A stretch of DNA of 64,000 nt from Nemertoderma westbladi (GCA_032718475.1 JAUCBJ010004507.1:1-64000); one strand, 5' to 3'. Shown: positions 10,461 through 19,962, numbered from the stretch's first letter. Numbers and translations are program-made. The notes: generated by a model from the letters alone, not told the origin.

Positions 10461-11472
10461 GTAATTAACGTAAATACGTGTTTTACACTCCATTCCGGAT
10501 CCAACAAAACTTGGTAATTCACGAAAATCCGTGTTTTACACTCAATTCCGGATCCAATAAAAATTGGTAATTAACTTAAATCCGTGTTTTACACTCCATT
10601 CCGGATCCAACAAAACTTGGTGATTCACGAAAATCCGTGTTTTACACTCAATTCCGGATCCAATAAAAATTGGTAATTAACTTAAATCCGTGTTCTGCAC
10701 TCCATTCCGGATCCAATAAAAATTGGTAATTAACGCAAATCCGTGTTTTACACTCCATTCCGGATCCAACAAAACTTGGTAATTAACGAAAACCCGTGTT
10801 TTACACTCCATTCCGGATCCAATAAAACTTGGTGATTAACGAAAATCAGTGTTTTACACTCCATTCCGGATCCAACAAAACTTGGTAATTCACGAAAATC
10901 CGTGTTTTACACTCCATTCCGGATCCAATAAAACTTGGTAATTAACGAAAATCCGTGTTTTACACTCCATTCCGGATCCAACAAAACTTGGTAATTCACG
11001 AAAATCCGTGTTTTACACTCCATTTCGGATCCAATAAAAATTGGTAATTAACGTAAATCCGTGTTTTACACTCCATTCCGGATCCAATTAAAATTGGTAA
11101 TTAACGTAAATCCGTGTTTTACACTCCATTCCGGATCCAACAAAACTTGGTAATTAACGAAAATCCGTGTTTTACACTCCATTCCGGATCCAATAAAACT
11201 TGGTAATTAAACGTAAATCCGTGTTTTACACTCCATTTCGGATCCAATAAAACTTGGTAATTAATTAACGTAAATCCGTGTTTTACACTCCATTCCGGAT
11301 CCAATAAAACTTGGTAATTAACTTAAATCCGTGTTTTACACTCCATTCCGGATCCAACAAAACTTGGTAATTAACGAAAATCCGTGTTTTACACTCCATT
11401 CCGGATCCAACAAAACTTGGTAATTAACGAAAATCCGTGTTTTACACCCCTTCCCGGATCCAATAAAACTTC
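10461..11472 (-). repeat. Right arm of the fold-back: inverted ~53-bp array, inner part
   Basis: About 19 units in inverted orientation, recognised by TTACACTCCATTCCGGATCC. The order of small variants (CAACAAAACTTGG versus CAATAAAAATTGG) is not the mirror of the left arm, so the two arms have expanded or been homogenised independently. Confidence 0.9.
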
Positions 11473-11797
11473 TCACGCCCTTCGATGTCCTGCCTGTCCT
11501 AGCCTAAATTCGTTGGCTGCATGAGTTTTATATATGTATCCGTTTTGCACGATATTTTAGAATTATTTTTATCAACGAGTTGTTTATATTTAATTTAATA
11601 ATAATAAATTGTTTTATTCACACATTGAACCAAAGTAATACTGTACATATGTAAAATATTATGAAATATGTTTCATAGAGTAGCCTATCGTATTTCAATA
11701 TCATTGTTTAATAGTTGCGTTTATCACCAGTGCAATAAGATGAAATCCGATAAATATATTTACCCCGGTATGGGGGTGTTGATTGTCTTTAAAAAAA
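11473..11797 (+). mobile_element. A-tailed 325-bp insertion with 11-bp duplication in the right arm
   Basis: Non-satellite sequence interrupts the array. It is bounded by AATAAAACTTC at 11462-11472 and again at 11798-11808, and its 3' end is TTGATTGTCTTTAAAAAAAA. An 11-bp direct repeat plus an A tail is what LINE-mobilised sequence leaves. No pol III boxes or coding sequence are recognised, so this may be a 5'-truncated LINE tail or a short retrocopy. Most of the duplicated word (AATAAAACTT) also occurs in normal units, so its final C is the informative base. Confidence 0.55.
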
Positions 11798-11808
11798 AAT
11801 AAAACTTC

Positions 11809-12011
11809 ATAATTAACGAAAATCCCTATTGTACACTCCATTCCGGATTCACAAAATATATGAATCCGCGTTTTACACTGCAATACGGATTGCGTATTTC
11901 AGAATCCGCATATTAAACTCAGTTACGGATTGTATGTAAATCCGGATCCGCCTTTTACACTCGCAAATCCGGGTCCTGATCCGTATCCGGATCCGCGTTT
12001 TACACCTACCC
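11809..12011 (-). repeat. Right arm, degenerate outer part and terminal end
   Basis: The array resumes with one normal unit and then decays into GC-richer units (AATCCGCGTTTTACACTGCA, TCCGGATCCGCCTTTTACAC), ending with TCCGGATCCGCGTTTTACAC followed by CTACCC. This mirrors the degenerate start of the left arm at 615-900, including the GGATCCGGAT cluster, and so defines the true terminal inverted repeat. Confidence 0.85.
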
Positions 12012-12020
12012 GGAAATTAC
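12012..12020. repeat. 9-bp target-site duplication, right copy (GGAAATTAC)
   Basis: Exact copy of the 9-mer at 606-614, directly outside the last base of the right arm. Confidence 0.85.
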
Positions 12021-12215
12021 ACTATATTATGGGTCATGGTGTATATATATTAATATAAATTTCCTTGACAACAAAAGTTAATAGAGCAATTCTATCACAA
12101 GTCAAAGTCATCTAATCTACGGTATTGGCTCTCAGAAGGAATTATTTTCGCTCATATTTCAAGGAGATAAAACCAATTTTACATGACACCCAGTATATTC
12201 GTTAGAATCCTCGAA

Positions 12216-13790
12216 CTAAAATGTCAATTTTTGAAGAAAATTGTTTGCTGATTTACCATCATCTTGTAGTTCTTGTATTCCAACGTACAGTGACTTACGG
12301 TGGTCCCCATGCGAGGTCACAGAGGTTGACGTTAGTTTTGTGACGTCACTTCCTTGTATAACCATGACGTCTGTCTCGGAGTCTAAGTCCATTAAGTGTA
12401 TGGATTCTTCCCCGGTTGCTATTAGCAACAAACCATCCCATACACTGAGGTTGTTGGTCAGCTTGGTGGGCAACGCGTTTGTATATACGACGGTCTCTGC
12501 GCCCGATTTAACGCGCAACGTGTAGTCCCCTATGAGCCCGTAGTAGAGCGTGTCATTGTAGACCAGGGGCCATTGCACCCGGGACCCGGGTTCGATCCCA
12601 GGTCCCGCACTTTCGCTCAGTGTGTTGAAGGTTACCAAACCGTCCCGGTAGGTTCCCACGTACAGACTGCCCTCGTGGTAGCACATGGAGTACGGGGCCG
12701 GGGAGACGTCTAACTGTCCAATCCGCTGCGCCGTCCAGGCCTTCGTGCCCTCTGATTGGATGATTTCTTGCTCTTTGCGTCGCCATAGGAACAGGCGTGT
12801 AGCGCTCGGTTTTACCGCGGCTATGGTCCGTGGGTATCGTTTATTCCCGAGGTTGTTGACATGGCAACAGTAAATGATTCCGTGAAAGTCGATAATGAAT
12901 AGGAGCTGTCCGTGGGTGCAGACCGATCGGATCAAATGCGGTTGTTTGATGACGGCGTAAGGGTGGGATTCCAGCCAATCGGGTGCCGTCGTGTTCCACA
13001 GGTATAGGTCTGTGGCGTTCCGACGTTCTACCAGACAGCCGCCGTCGTCCGCGGTTCGGATCTCGGGGTAGAGGAGGGAACCCCCGGTCAGGGGCACCTC
13101 CCGGGTCGTCGTCGGGTTGCTTAGCGACGTCTGTATGAGGGAGCGCCCCGTGGTCGCGTACACCCGGTCGCCATGGGCAACCGTAGCGTACACCGGGTGC
13201 TGGGTGCTCTCGCTGTGTGTGGTTAGGTCGCCCACCTGGATCGATGGTATTCCGTATGTCAGCGACTGACTCCGTTTCACAACATCTGAACTTCCCTGGA
13301 TGCTCCGAGATAAACATAGACTTTTTAATCCAGCTAGTAAGTCTTTCACTTCCGGTGGATTAGCTGACAATCTCATCGTAGTTCCCACCTGAGTTACAAT
13401 ACTAAGATATTCCTCCGCTGTCTTTCTTAGTGTATCTGAATTAATCTCCAGAACTGAGGAACACAAAATGCCAGCTTGTATCGCTAGGAGGCGCTCCTTA
13501 ACCATGATATCCTTCAATTGCGATTGGACCTCGTCGCCTTTCCTTTTTGCTGTCTCGAGGATCATATTGGCTTCTGATTGGTTGGCGTACTTAAGGGCGG
13601 TTTCTATGGCCTTATAGGCCTCCCTCAACAGGCGGTTGGCCCCGGTATTGGCCAGCATCGCGCCAACAGCAATGACCTGCTGACCACATCTCTCTAATCT
13701 CAGCTGTTGGGGAGACCTGGTTGCAGGTGTGGGTTTACGTCTAAACGTTTCTACCAAGTCCATCACATTTATTAGCAATGATTCTGGCAT
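12216..13790 (-). CDS. Unrecognised single-exon protein: helical N-terminus and beta-propeller-like C-terminus
   Basis: A 524-residue uninterrupted frame starting MPESLLINVMDLVETF. Residues 1-165 are predicted helical by eye (AYKAIETALKYANQSEANMI, DEVQSQLKDIMVKERLLAIQ) with no signal peptide or membrane segment. From about 185 to 515 there are recurring short strand-turn-strand patterns with aromatic and DG/HG turns: YATVAHGDRVYATTG, YSMCYHEGSLYVGTYRDG, LVYNDTLYYGLIGD, LSVWDGLLLIATGEESIHL. Their spacing of roughly 40-45 residues suits a beta-propeller. I recognise no named family. The C-terminal half (about 12550-13250) is clearly more GC-rich than its surroundings. The length, strand-consistent composition and plausible fold argue for a real gene. 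It may be part of a lineage-specific intracellular sensor or scaffold family, which is speculative. Confidence 0.7.
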   Translation of the reverse strand: MPESLLINVMDLVETFRRKPTPATRSPQQLRLERCGQQVIAVGAMLANTGANRLLREAYKAIETALKYANQSEANMILETAKRKGDEVQSQLKDIMVKERLLAIQAGILCSSVLEINSDTLRKTAEEYLSIVTQVGTTMRLSANPPEVKDLLAGLKSLCLSRSIQGSSDVVKRSQSLTYGIPSIQVGDLTTHSESTQHPVYATVAHGDRVYATTGRSLIQTSLSNPTTTREVPLTGGSLLYPEIRTADDGGCLVERRNATDLYLWNTTAPDWLESHPYAVIKQPHLIRSVCTHGQLLFIIDFHGIIYCCHVNNLGNKRYPRTIAAVKPSATRLFLWRRKEQEIIQSEGTKAWTAQRIGQLDVSPAPYSMCYHEGSLYVGTYRDGLVTFNTLSESAGPGIEPGSRVQWPLVYNDTLYYGLIGDYTLRVKSGAETVVYTNALPTKLTNNLSVWDGLLLIATGEESIHLMDLDSETDVMVIQGSDVTKLTSTSVTSHGDHRKSLYVGIQELQDDGKSANNFLQKLTF

Positions 13791-15480
13791 TTTTTAAGTT
13801 ACAATGGATTTTTAAGAAAATATTTCTGTTGAATTTTAGACATCCATTAAACCCTTCTTGAATGTTTAACAAAACCACTTATATAAATTAATAAATTTAT
13901 TAAGAGTTTGTTTATTTTAGTTGTATTGAATACATAATATAATATCATCTTTACCTATTTACTCCTCCTTGTGTATGTATGAAGTCCTATATTGTAAAAA
14001 TAATAATAATTATTTACTTTATTTATAGGTTATTCACAAAACATTAAACAAATGATTGCTACATTTTGTTTTTGTATGAGGCTGTACTGACAATTTGAAT
14101 AAAAAATAACACATTTAATACCGAAGAAATTGTCTAAAATGAATGGGAGAATTTTTTAGGTTCGTTCGGCCAAGGCCTGCTCTGCCATGCCTGTCCACCA
14201 CCATGGGTTCGTTCGGCCAAGGCCTGCTCTGCCATGCCTGTTCACCACCATGGGTGATCTTTCACCATAATCATAAATAAATTAAGTAATCACATTAATT
14301 AAAATAGACTATAATATAGTAATTCCCTAAATAACCCCCTTAATATTGGCTAATTTTATATTTCATTAAAGAATATACAGTTAGAGTAAATATAATATTC
14401 TATAAAATAAATTACACAAACAATAGACTGGTATTACCATATGTATAAGCACGAGAGTTATCCTATTTCTTGGAAGGTTGCGGGGTTTACTTGTAATTTG
14501 TAAAACTAACTACAGTTAATAAACAAATCGTCCCAAAGCAGATCTTCAGTGCGGAGATATTGGTTTGGTGTGAAAATAATAATGATTTCAGTTAAAATTG
14601 CAAATGTTTATGTGAACATAATAGTTTAGGATTTTAATTCAATTGGTATTCTTATACAATGGTGCCAAATTGGTTGGCATATTATCAAAAAATTGTTCTT
14701 ACATTACTGGGTATCTGTGTGGCTAATAAATTTTCTAAGGATGTTAATATCGTCTGTTAGTACCTAAAGACCCCATACTCAATTTTTGTGATTTTAAAAA
14801 GGAGAAGCAAAAACTGTTTCTTTTAGATGTAATAAATAGGACATCATAGATTGAAATTTTTTTAATGATCAAATATTTACTTTAGAAATAGAATGATAAT
14901 ATAAAATAGTTATATTTCAATCAAAATGAGCCTCCGATATCCTCAGAATTTTCGATTTTGCTGTTAAATTTTAAAAAAGTGAAATCGCACCCTTCGTATT
15001 GCGGCCATTCTTCACATTTTTTTCCTCTTGAACATTAATTAATTTCACCATTACCTGGAATATTAGTGTCTTTATTCAGGTACACCCCCCCCCCCCCAAA
15101 TTTTTCTACAAATCTTAATGAGATTGCAACATGTGAAATTTGCAACATAGATAGTTTCACCTCCCGACCACTGACTGGGTGAGCCAGAATTTATATTTTC
15201 GCTTTCATTCTTTAGCTACAAGCATTTGGAAAAAGTGTCTCCGGCGACATTTTACCATGCACACCGCAGTTAATATTCACCATTATAGTGATTTGTTTGT
15301 ACTATTCAAAAAAAGCTGGCTGTGCAAGGATTTCAAATATGTAAGATAATCTAAATGTCTTCGTAAAATAGCTGATTTTATTTATTGATCTATTAGGGCC
15401 TTGAACTTAAGCGACGATATGTTTTCTGTTTTGTGTTACATTAATCCCGCCCCGAGTCTACCAAGGGACTTTTTTTACTG
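13791..15480. other. AT-rich intergenic stretch
   Basis: No coding sequence is recognised. It contains a duplicated 47-bp segment (14159-14252), a poly-C run (about 15087-15099), long A/T-rich tracts and no clear transposon ends. Any promoter of the minus-strand gene at 12216-13790 would lie at its left edge; no TATA-type element stands out. Confidence 0.5.
14159..14255 (+). repeat. 47-bp tandem duplication
   Basis: The segment starting GGTTCGTTCGGCCAAGGCCT and ending CACCACCATG occurs twice in a row (from 14159 and 14206), differing at one base (GTCCACC versus GTTCACC). It is a young two-copy tandem repeat containing the palindrome GGCCAAGGCC. Confidence 0.85.
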
Positions 15481-15589
15481 ACCCCACCATTGGGGTGTCG
15501 TCGCGTTACGGCTAATACCGCGTTACGGCTAATTTTTTGAGAGATTAGCCGTAACGCGACTTTCAAAGTCGCGTTACGGCTACTCTAAA

Positions 15590-16016
15590 ATGTATGTTCT
15601 TCGACAACCTCACATTCAATATAATATTGTATTCTATAGTATTCTTAGTCACAGCCTCAAACACAGGTACCGAATACAGCCATTAATAGCAGCCGAAGAA
15701 GCAATGAGTGGTTTTGTGGAACATATTCCACTACTTCATATCGATGTTGTTAACCAACGCCTGGCTCGCTACCGAGACCATATGGCGTTCTGTTTGGGGA
15801 CTGACAAGCAGGCAATGGCCGTTGAAACCAGTTGAAGGTCCAGCTGCATTGGGAGGGGGTGGTGATCCCGACTGGCATGTTGGTGTAGTGAACCACACCT
15901 TCGCGGCTGAACTATTTCTTCCCGACCACCCCTCCGTGGTCGAACCATTCCAAACCACCCCACCACCGAACCAAATGCCATACGCGGGCGATGACTGGCT
16001 AATTCAAGACGTTTAG
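15590..16016 (+). other. Possible decayed coding fragment inside the fold-back-like element
   Basis: Two overlapping frames give peptides with normal composition: EHIPLLHIDVVNQRLARYRD and MAFCLGTDKQAMAVETS in one (to 15835), then GGGGDPDWHVGVVNHTFAAE and LFLPDHPSVVEPFQTTPP in the other (to 16016). They could be one coding segment broken by a frameshift near 15830. I do not recognise the family. It may equally be chance. Confidence 0.25.
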
Positions 16017-16185
16017 TTTTAGATACTTTTGATTTGATTATTATAATGATAAATTCAAAGTGCAATATTTCGGCAAAATACTGATATACTTTCGACCAAT
16101 TTACCTATATGGTACTGTGTACTGCGGTACTCAATGCAACCAAAATAATACAATAATTAATAAATTAAGTTTTTTTAGTTAAAAT

Positions 16186-16210
16186 CCCCCCCCCCCCCCC
16201 CCCCCCTCCC
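16186..16210. repeat. Poly-C tract
   Basis: About 20 C in a row followed by TCCCC. A second, shorter C run lies near 15087. Such homopolymers are assembly-error prone; they could also form i-motif or G-quadruplex structures. Confidence 0.8.
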
Positions 16211-16953
16211 CTGGATACTCCCATGCTGTAAAACATTATTACATTAAATTGTACGAACCTTTCTCATCTGTACGTAAACACCATAGAATAATATTGATAA
16301 TGATTCCCTATGTAAAACCAAGACAATAGATTAGCCGTAACGCGACAATTAGCCGTAACGCGACTTTTTGAGTAGCCGTACCGCGACTTTCAAAGTCGCG
16401 TTACGGCTACTCAGAAAATTAGCCGTAACGCGACTTTCCGTAACGCGACATTAGCCGTACCGCCACTGCGCCAGTGTAGACAGACTAAGAAACAAACAAT
16501 CCCGAATCTCTCAGTCAGCCCGTAGAGCCAGAAAAACAACCACAATGAATCACATTATCATCCAGACACTTTTCAATGTCACCAGTGCCCTTGAGGAGCA
16601 GGCGTGGAAAATGTTACTGACTGGCCGTGGCCAGTGGCCACTGTGTTCAACCCAGAAGGTTGCCATATCATAAGGGCGTGTTCAGAACAGGCTGATCCTT
16701 CAGGTCACAGCAGTGACCTGCTAGCTTGAACAGAAGTGGCTGAACGCAGAGAGAGCTGGGTTTTGACAATGGGGTACCACCCTAATTGCAGAGTACCTCA
16801 TGATGTCTTATAATATATATAATCTGTGTCATACAGCATTGTAAACTCCCCCTAACATCTAACATATCTGCCATTCAGGTATCTGCAGTCCCCCAACAGA
16901 TACAGTTCGCATGTCCTCTTCCCCCGGTCTTTGATTTTGTTTTTCTCCCACAG

Positions 16954-17147
16954 GAAGCGGTTGATGAGAACTGTAAAGGACGGGTCACCTCTCTTGCCAT
17001 CCCCTCTCTGAACCAACCATCTGTCTACCACGAACCCCAGGCTCTGGCCTCCCTGGCACTCACGGAACTAAGTCGTCAGGACTCTGGCGTCAGAATCGTA
17101 TCAAAGGGGCCCCGAGCTCAAATTGATTCTATACAGTACAGTAACAG
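16954..17147 (+). CDS. Probable internal exon, possibly macro-domain-like
   Basis: A polypyrimidine tract and TTTTTCTCCCACAG precede base 16954, and CAG followed by GTAAAGT follows at 17145-17154: good acceptor and donor signals. The 194-bp exon is open in one frame (64 codons plus two bases): EAVDENCKGRVTSLAIPSLN, then YHEPQALASLALTELSRQ and DSGVRIVSKGPRA. The pattern 'helix, K/R-V-T-S-L-A-I-P, Y-x-x-P, A-x-x-A-L' resembles the beta-strand and helix near the end of macro domains (ADP-ribose-binding fold), but the ligand-binding GxG loop is not evident. Neighbouring exons were not identified; the dispersed repeat at 17235 sits in its 3' intron. The composition (about 50% GC) differs from the flanks. 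Confidence 0.5.
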
Positions 17148-17234
17148 GTAAAGTATTACTTGTCTATGTTCTATGGTGATTTTTAGCTAATTCTTCGTCC
17201 TCATTCACCTTATTAATGTCTGAAACACAATCAA

Positions 17235-17500
17235 ACTATTATCGGTTTACTGTAAGATTTAGCGCAGTGGCAGCAGTTGATTGGTATTGACAGATGGGGG
17301 CCCATGAGGACGTAAATTGCTGACATACAAGAAGGTATCATGTCGTATTTCCAGGTGTATCTTTTACCTGAGCCGCTAGCTGAATGGTTAGAGCGTCAGA
17401 CTTCCACACTGGATGTCACCATAGTTCAATCCCATCTGGACGTTTAAGCTGTCCCCAACGACAATTTTATAACGAACCCAATCAAGCGTCATTCTAAACA
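17235..17500 (+). mobile_element. Dispersed repeat with tRNA-like pol III promoter (copy 1)
   Basis: This segment matches the reverse complement of 45225-45500 over most of its length (CAGTGGCAGCA, TATTGACAGATGGG, AAGGTATCATGT, ATCTTTTACCTGAGCC). Inside it a tRNA-like part has box A TAGCTGAATGG (17377-17387) followed by TTAGAGCGTCAGACTTCC, and box B AGTTCAATCCC (17423-17433). Two diverged copies 28 kb apart in opposite orientations, both with pol III boxes, identify a tRNA-derived SINE or a compound repeat with a tRNA-like core. No A tail is obvious. Confidence 0.7.
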
Positions 17501-17821
17501 CAAATAAACCGAGAAGCGATATCGTACTCCAGGTGACCGACATCGTTGATTTAATTATGTCGATTTGTGTCGCGCCTTTAGTAGCGTAAAGTGGATGGAA
17601 TTAGTGAAACATGGGGTAATTAAATATAATAAACTGTCACTGTTTACGCTTACGGTCGGGCAAATATTGTTTCTTATTACAAACGCAAAATAATGATACA
17701 CAGATAGTCTAGATTTATTGTTTGGTCGCTTGTTGGTTTTCTTTCATTATAATGACAATCGAACTCAAAAAAAGATTTCCATGTTTTATTTGTTTTGAAT
17801 CTTAATGAACTAACAATTTAA

Positions 17822-19480
17822 TTATAGCCTAGACGGCGTTGACACAGATCTAGGCTTTTTCCAGCAACTCCAACAACTGTCCAACCTGTACATCTTCCTC
17901 AGCGTTCGTCTCAACGACTTGTTCCTCAACCCGTATAGTACCGGGTTGAATGTTGTGTTCATGTAGACCAGCCAAACCGAAATGTCGTAGAGAACGGTGA
18001 CGTAACAAGGCTGGTTTTCTTCGAAGTTCAGGGCCCACATGATTGTGTATGGAACCTGGCAAACCACGTACACCGTCACCAACACGAATATCGTCTGCGC
18101 CACTTGACGGTCATTTTGGAATCGCTTTTCTTGTTTTCGTTGCTCCCGAATAATGCCAGGGGGCTGCCTGGTTTGCTGTGCTATATCGAACGTGTTCAAC
18201 CTAGTCCGCCCGACGTTTGTTGGCGAGTATTTATCTTCATCAGAGGAATCTTCACCCCAACCACCGTAGCTGGTTGTTGTCGAATATCTATTCCTACTTT
18301 TGCGCTGTATTGTATTTTTTTCGTTGTCATCTGCGACCGTGACCGTACCACAATGCTCCCGTGCTATGGGATTCACTGACATCCAGTCCATTACGTCAGC
18401 TTTACCTGAAGGTAACCCATCTATTAGCAGAGTGAATTTTATAAGATGGACAGCCGCAAATGAATATATGAATTCCTTATGACTATTATCATGATATATA
18501 ACACGGTCGGTCATGAAACTGTACTGCACTGTAAGCTTCCTACGATGTTCACCTATAATCGATTCCTCGTTATCAATTTCGCTAGGAATACTGCTGACAC
18601 TCTCCGAGCCTATGATGAAGGTCTGTGAACCGCCATAGGGGTCTCCCCTACTCCGACCCTTCCCGTACTTCATGCTTAGTGCACGAGTTCGAACACGCGC
18701 TCGGTAGATAAAACTACTCCTTTTTTTACGACTGGATGTTATCGATGCGTGAACGCTTCCTGTTTTGGGTTGCTCTGTTGTTAGCGAGGAAAGCGACACT
18801 GTGCTACTGCCTGTCGTGGCGTGGTTGTCCAGCGACGCGTGACGTAGTCTGCGCAAGTTGTTTCGGATTACTCTATAGACGGCGTGGTTGAGTACTATTA
18901 GTGTCAGCAGAGGTATATAGGTGAATATTACGGTTGTAGTCACGTGGAAACCCAGGTCGTGGGCCCATTCTTCCACACACACAGTGGGGTCCGTCGGTTC
19001 TACAGTAAAGCCCAACGACCGTCTGATATCATCCCAGAAAAGCGTGGGAATTCCGATGATACAGAAAGGTATAATCCAGCAGGCTGCCAATAGGAACGCG
19101 ATGACAGAGCGACTGCGTCTGTATGTATGCATACGGGTTATAATCATGTATCGATCGTAAGTGATGACGCAGATAGTGAGTGTGCTAGCCGAGTATCCCA
19201 ACCAATCAGCTACCAACCCTATTTTGCACCAAGGGCTGTCGCCAATTGGGTAGGGGAGGAGATTGAGTTTGTTGCAAAGACTGAAAGGCGCCTCGATGGC
19301 CATCAGAAGGAAGTTGGCGAGGGCTAGTTGGAGGATGGGAAGGTTTCCGGTAATCCGAACGCGTTTATCGTATATGAAGGCTGCGATTATAGATCCGTTG
19401 GCGAAACACGAGAACACCGCTGCAGAGCTAATGATAACTAATACAAAGCCCTTAGCTAGTTCGGAATAACACACCAACAT
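17822..19480 (-). CDS. Rhodopsin-family GPCR 1, single exon, long third intracellular loop
   Basis: A 552-residue seven-transmembrane receptor. TM1 has FANGS (27-30), TM2 LALANF (52-57), TM3 ends DRYMIITR (109-116), TM4 has CWIIP, ECL2 a Cys near 168, TM5 FTYIPLLTLIVL, TM6 VCQVPYTIMW (473-482) and TM7 NPVLY (512-516). ICL3 runs from about 205 to 458, several times the usual length, and holds a segment shared with the other two receptors (VQYSFMTDRVIY and LLIDGLPSGKADVMDWM, 318-370) and a juxta-TM6 block RQPPGIIREQRKQ. The usual Asp of TM2 is Asn here. The C-tail has CWSCW, a possible palmitoylation site. A poly-A signal lies about 32 bases after the stop (17785-17790). The overall look is nearest to melatonin-receptor/moody-type invertebrate orphan receptors (inference); the ligand is unknown. 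Confidence 0.9.
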   Translation of the reverse strand: MLVCYSELAKGFVLVIISSAAVFSCFANGSIIAAFIYDKRVRITGNLPILQLALANFLLMAIEAPFSLCNKLNLLPYPIGDSPWCKIGLVADWLGYSASTLTICVITYDRYMIITRMHTYRRSRSVIAFLLAACWIIPFCIIGIPTLFWDDIRRSLGFTVEPTDPTVCVEEWAHDLGFHVTTTVIFTYIPLLTLIVLNHAVYRVIRNNLRRLRHASLDNHATTGSSTVSLSSLTTEQPKTGSVHASITSSRKKRSSFIYRARVRTRALSMKYGKGRSRGDPYGGSQTFIIGSESVSSIPSEIDNEESIIGEHRRKLTVQYSFMTDRVIYHDNSHKEFIYSFAAVHLIKFTLLIDGLPSGKADVMDWMSVNPIAREHCGTVTVADDNEKNTIQRKSRNRYSTTTSYGGWGEDSSDEDKYSPTNVGRTRLNTFDIAQQTRQPPGIIREQRKQEKRFQNDRQVAQTIFVLVTVYVVCQVPYTIMWALNFEENQPCYVTVLYDISVWLVYMNTTFNPVLYGLRNKSLRRTLRKMYRLDSCWSCWKKPRSVSTPSRL

Positions 19481-19910
19481 TGCGTAATTATTGTGTTTTG
19501 AATGTTAATTAAAAAAATATTATTTTGGTTCAACAATAATATTGTGCAGCCTATATAAACTTGAACTAATTCTACATAATTAATTAATCTTTAACAAGCA
19601 TGTTTTGAGGTTCACAGTTCAGATAAATTTATCTAGTTAACAGACATACAATTCAATTATTTGTGGTTCAGTTTTACCTGAGTTATTCTACCTTTGTTTG
19701 CGTGTGTCAATGTCCTATTGACATTGGGCTGTTTATCGCATGAAAGGCGTCCTTGTGGCTGCATTCCAGTAGATAGGGAGGCCTTCGAGCAGCATGCTTG
19801 TTTCTAAAAGTAGAACATGCTGGAATGTGGATATATCAAAATGATAATAGCAAATAAACAGTCCACCTCCCACATAAATGCGCCCTTCTGATGAATACCT
19901 GGTGTTTTTT

Positions 19911-19962
19911 GAGGGGGAGGGGGGGGAGGGGGAGGGGGGTAGGAGGAGGGGGGAGGGGGGGG
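19911..19962 (+). repeat. G-rich purine tract, G-quadruplex or triplex prone
   Basis: Nearly pure GA sequence with at least seven runs of four or more G (GAGGGGGAGGGGGGGGAGGG and similar). It meets the simple G-quadruplex pattern on the plus strand and could form an intramolecular triplex. It lies about 430 bases upstream of the GPCR 1 start codon. Confidence 0.7.

Larger units (their letters stand above)
615..12011. mobile_element. Fold-back DNA transposon with satellite arms and nested insertions
   Basis: The left end reads GGGTCAGAGTAAAACGCGG and the right end, reverse-complemented, reads GGGTAGGTGTAAAACGCGG; both continue into GGATCCGGAT. From both ends inward the sequence becomes a tandem array of a ~53-bp unit marked by GGATCCGGAATGGAGTGTAA, direct on the left and inverted on the right. 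The arms meet at a non-repetitive spacer of about 75 bp (10385-10460). The flanks carry the 9-bp duplication GGAAATTAC. Without its insertions (LINE A plus LINE B, and 11473-11797) the element would be about 3.4 kb and nearly all inverted repeat. It encodes no transposase, so it is non-autonomous. Its architecture (long arms of subrepeats, 9-bp duplication) matches Drosophila FB-type elements of the Mutator group; that classification is inference from structure. Confidence 0.85.
15490..16460. mobile_element. Fold-back-like element with 17-bp subrepeats
   Basis: The left end (15490-15583) has repeats of GTCGCGTTACGGCTAAT in both orientations, including a hairpin made of AGCCGTAACGCGACTTT and AAAGTCGCGTTACGGCT. 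The right end (16330-16457) holds the same word in at least six copies, outermost in inverted orientation, with a near-identical central hairpin. Between them lie about 750 bp of non-repetitive sequence without an intact gene. The structure suggests a non-autonomous fold-back DNA element. I could not find a convincing target duplication, so the limits are approximate. Confidence 0.55.

Noticed and set aside
18104-18482. Plus-strand frames opposite GPCR 1
   Set aside because: They are antisense shadows of the third intracellular loop; the minus-strand frame has clear receptor motifs.
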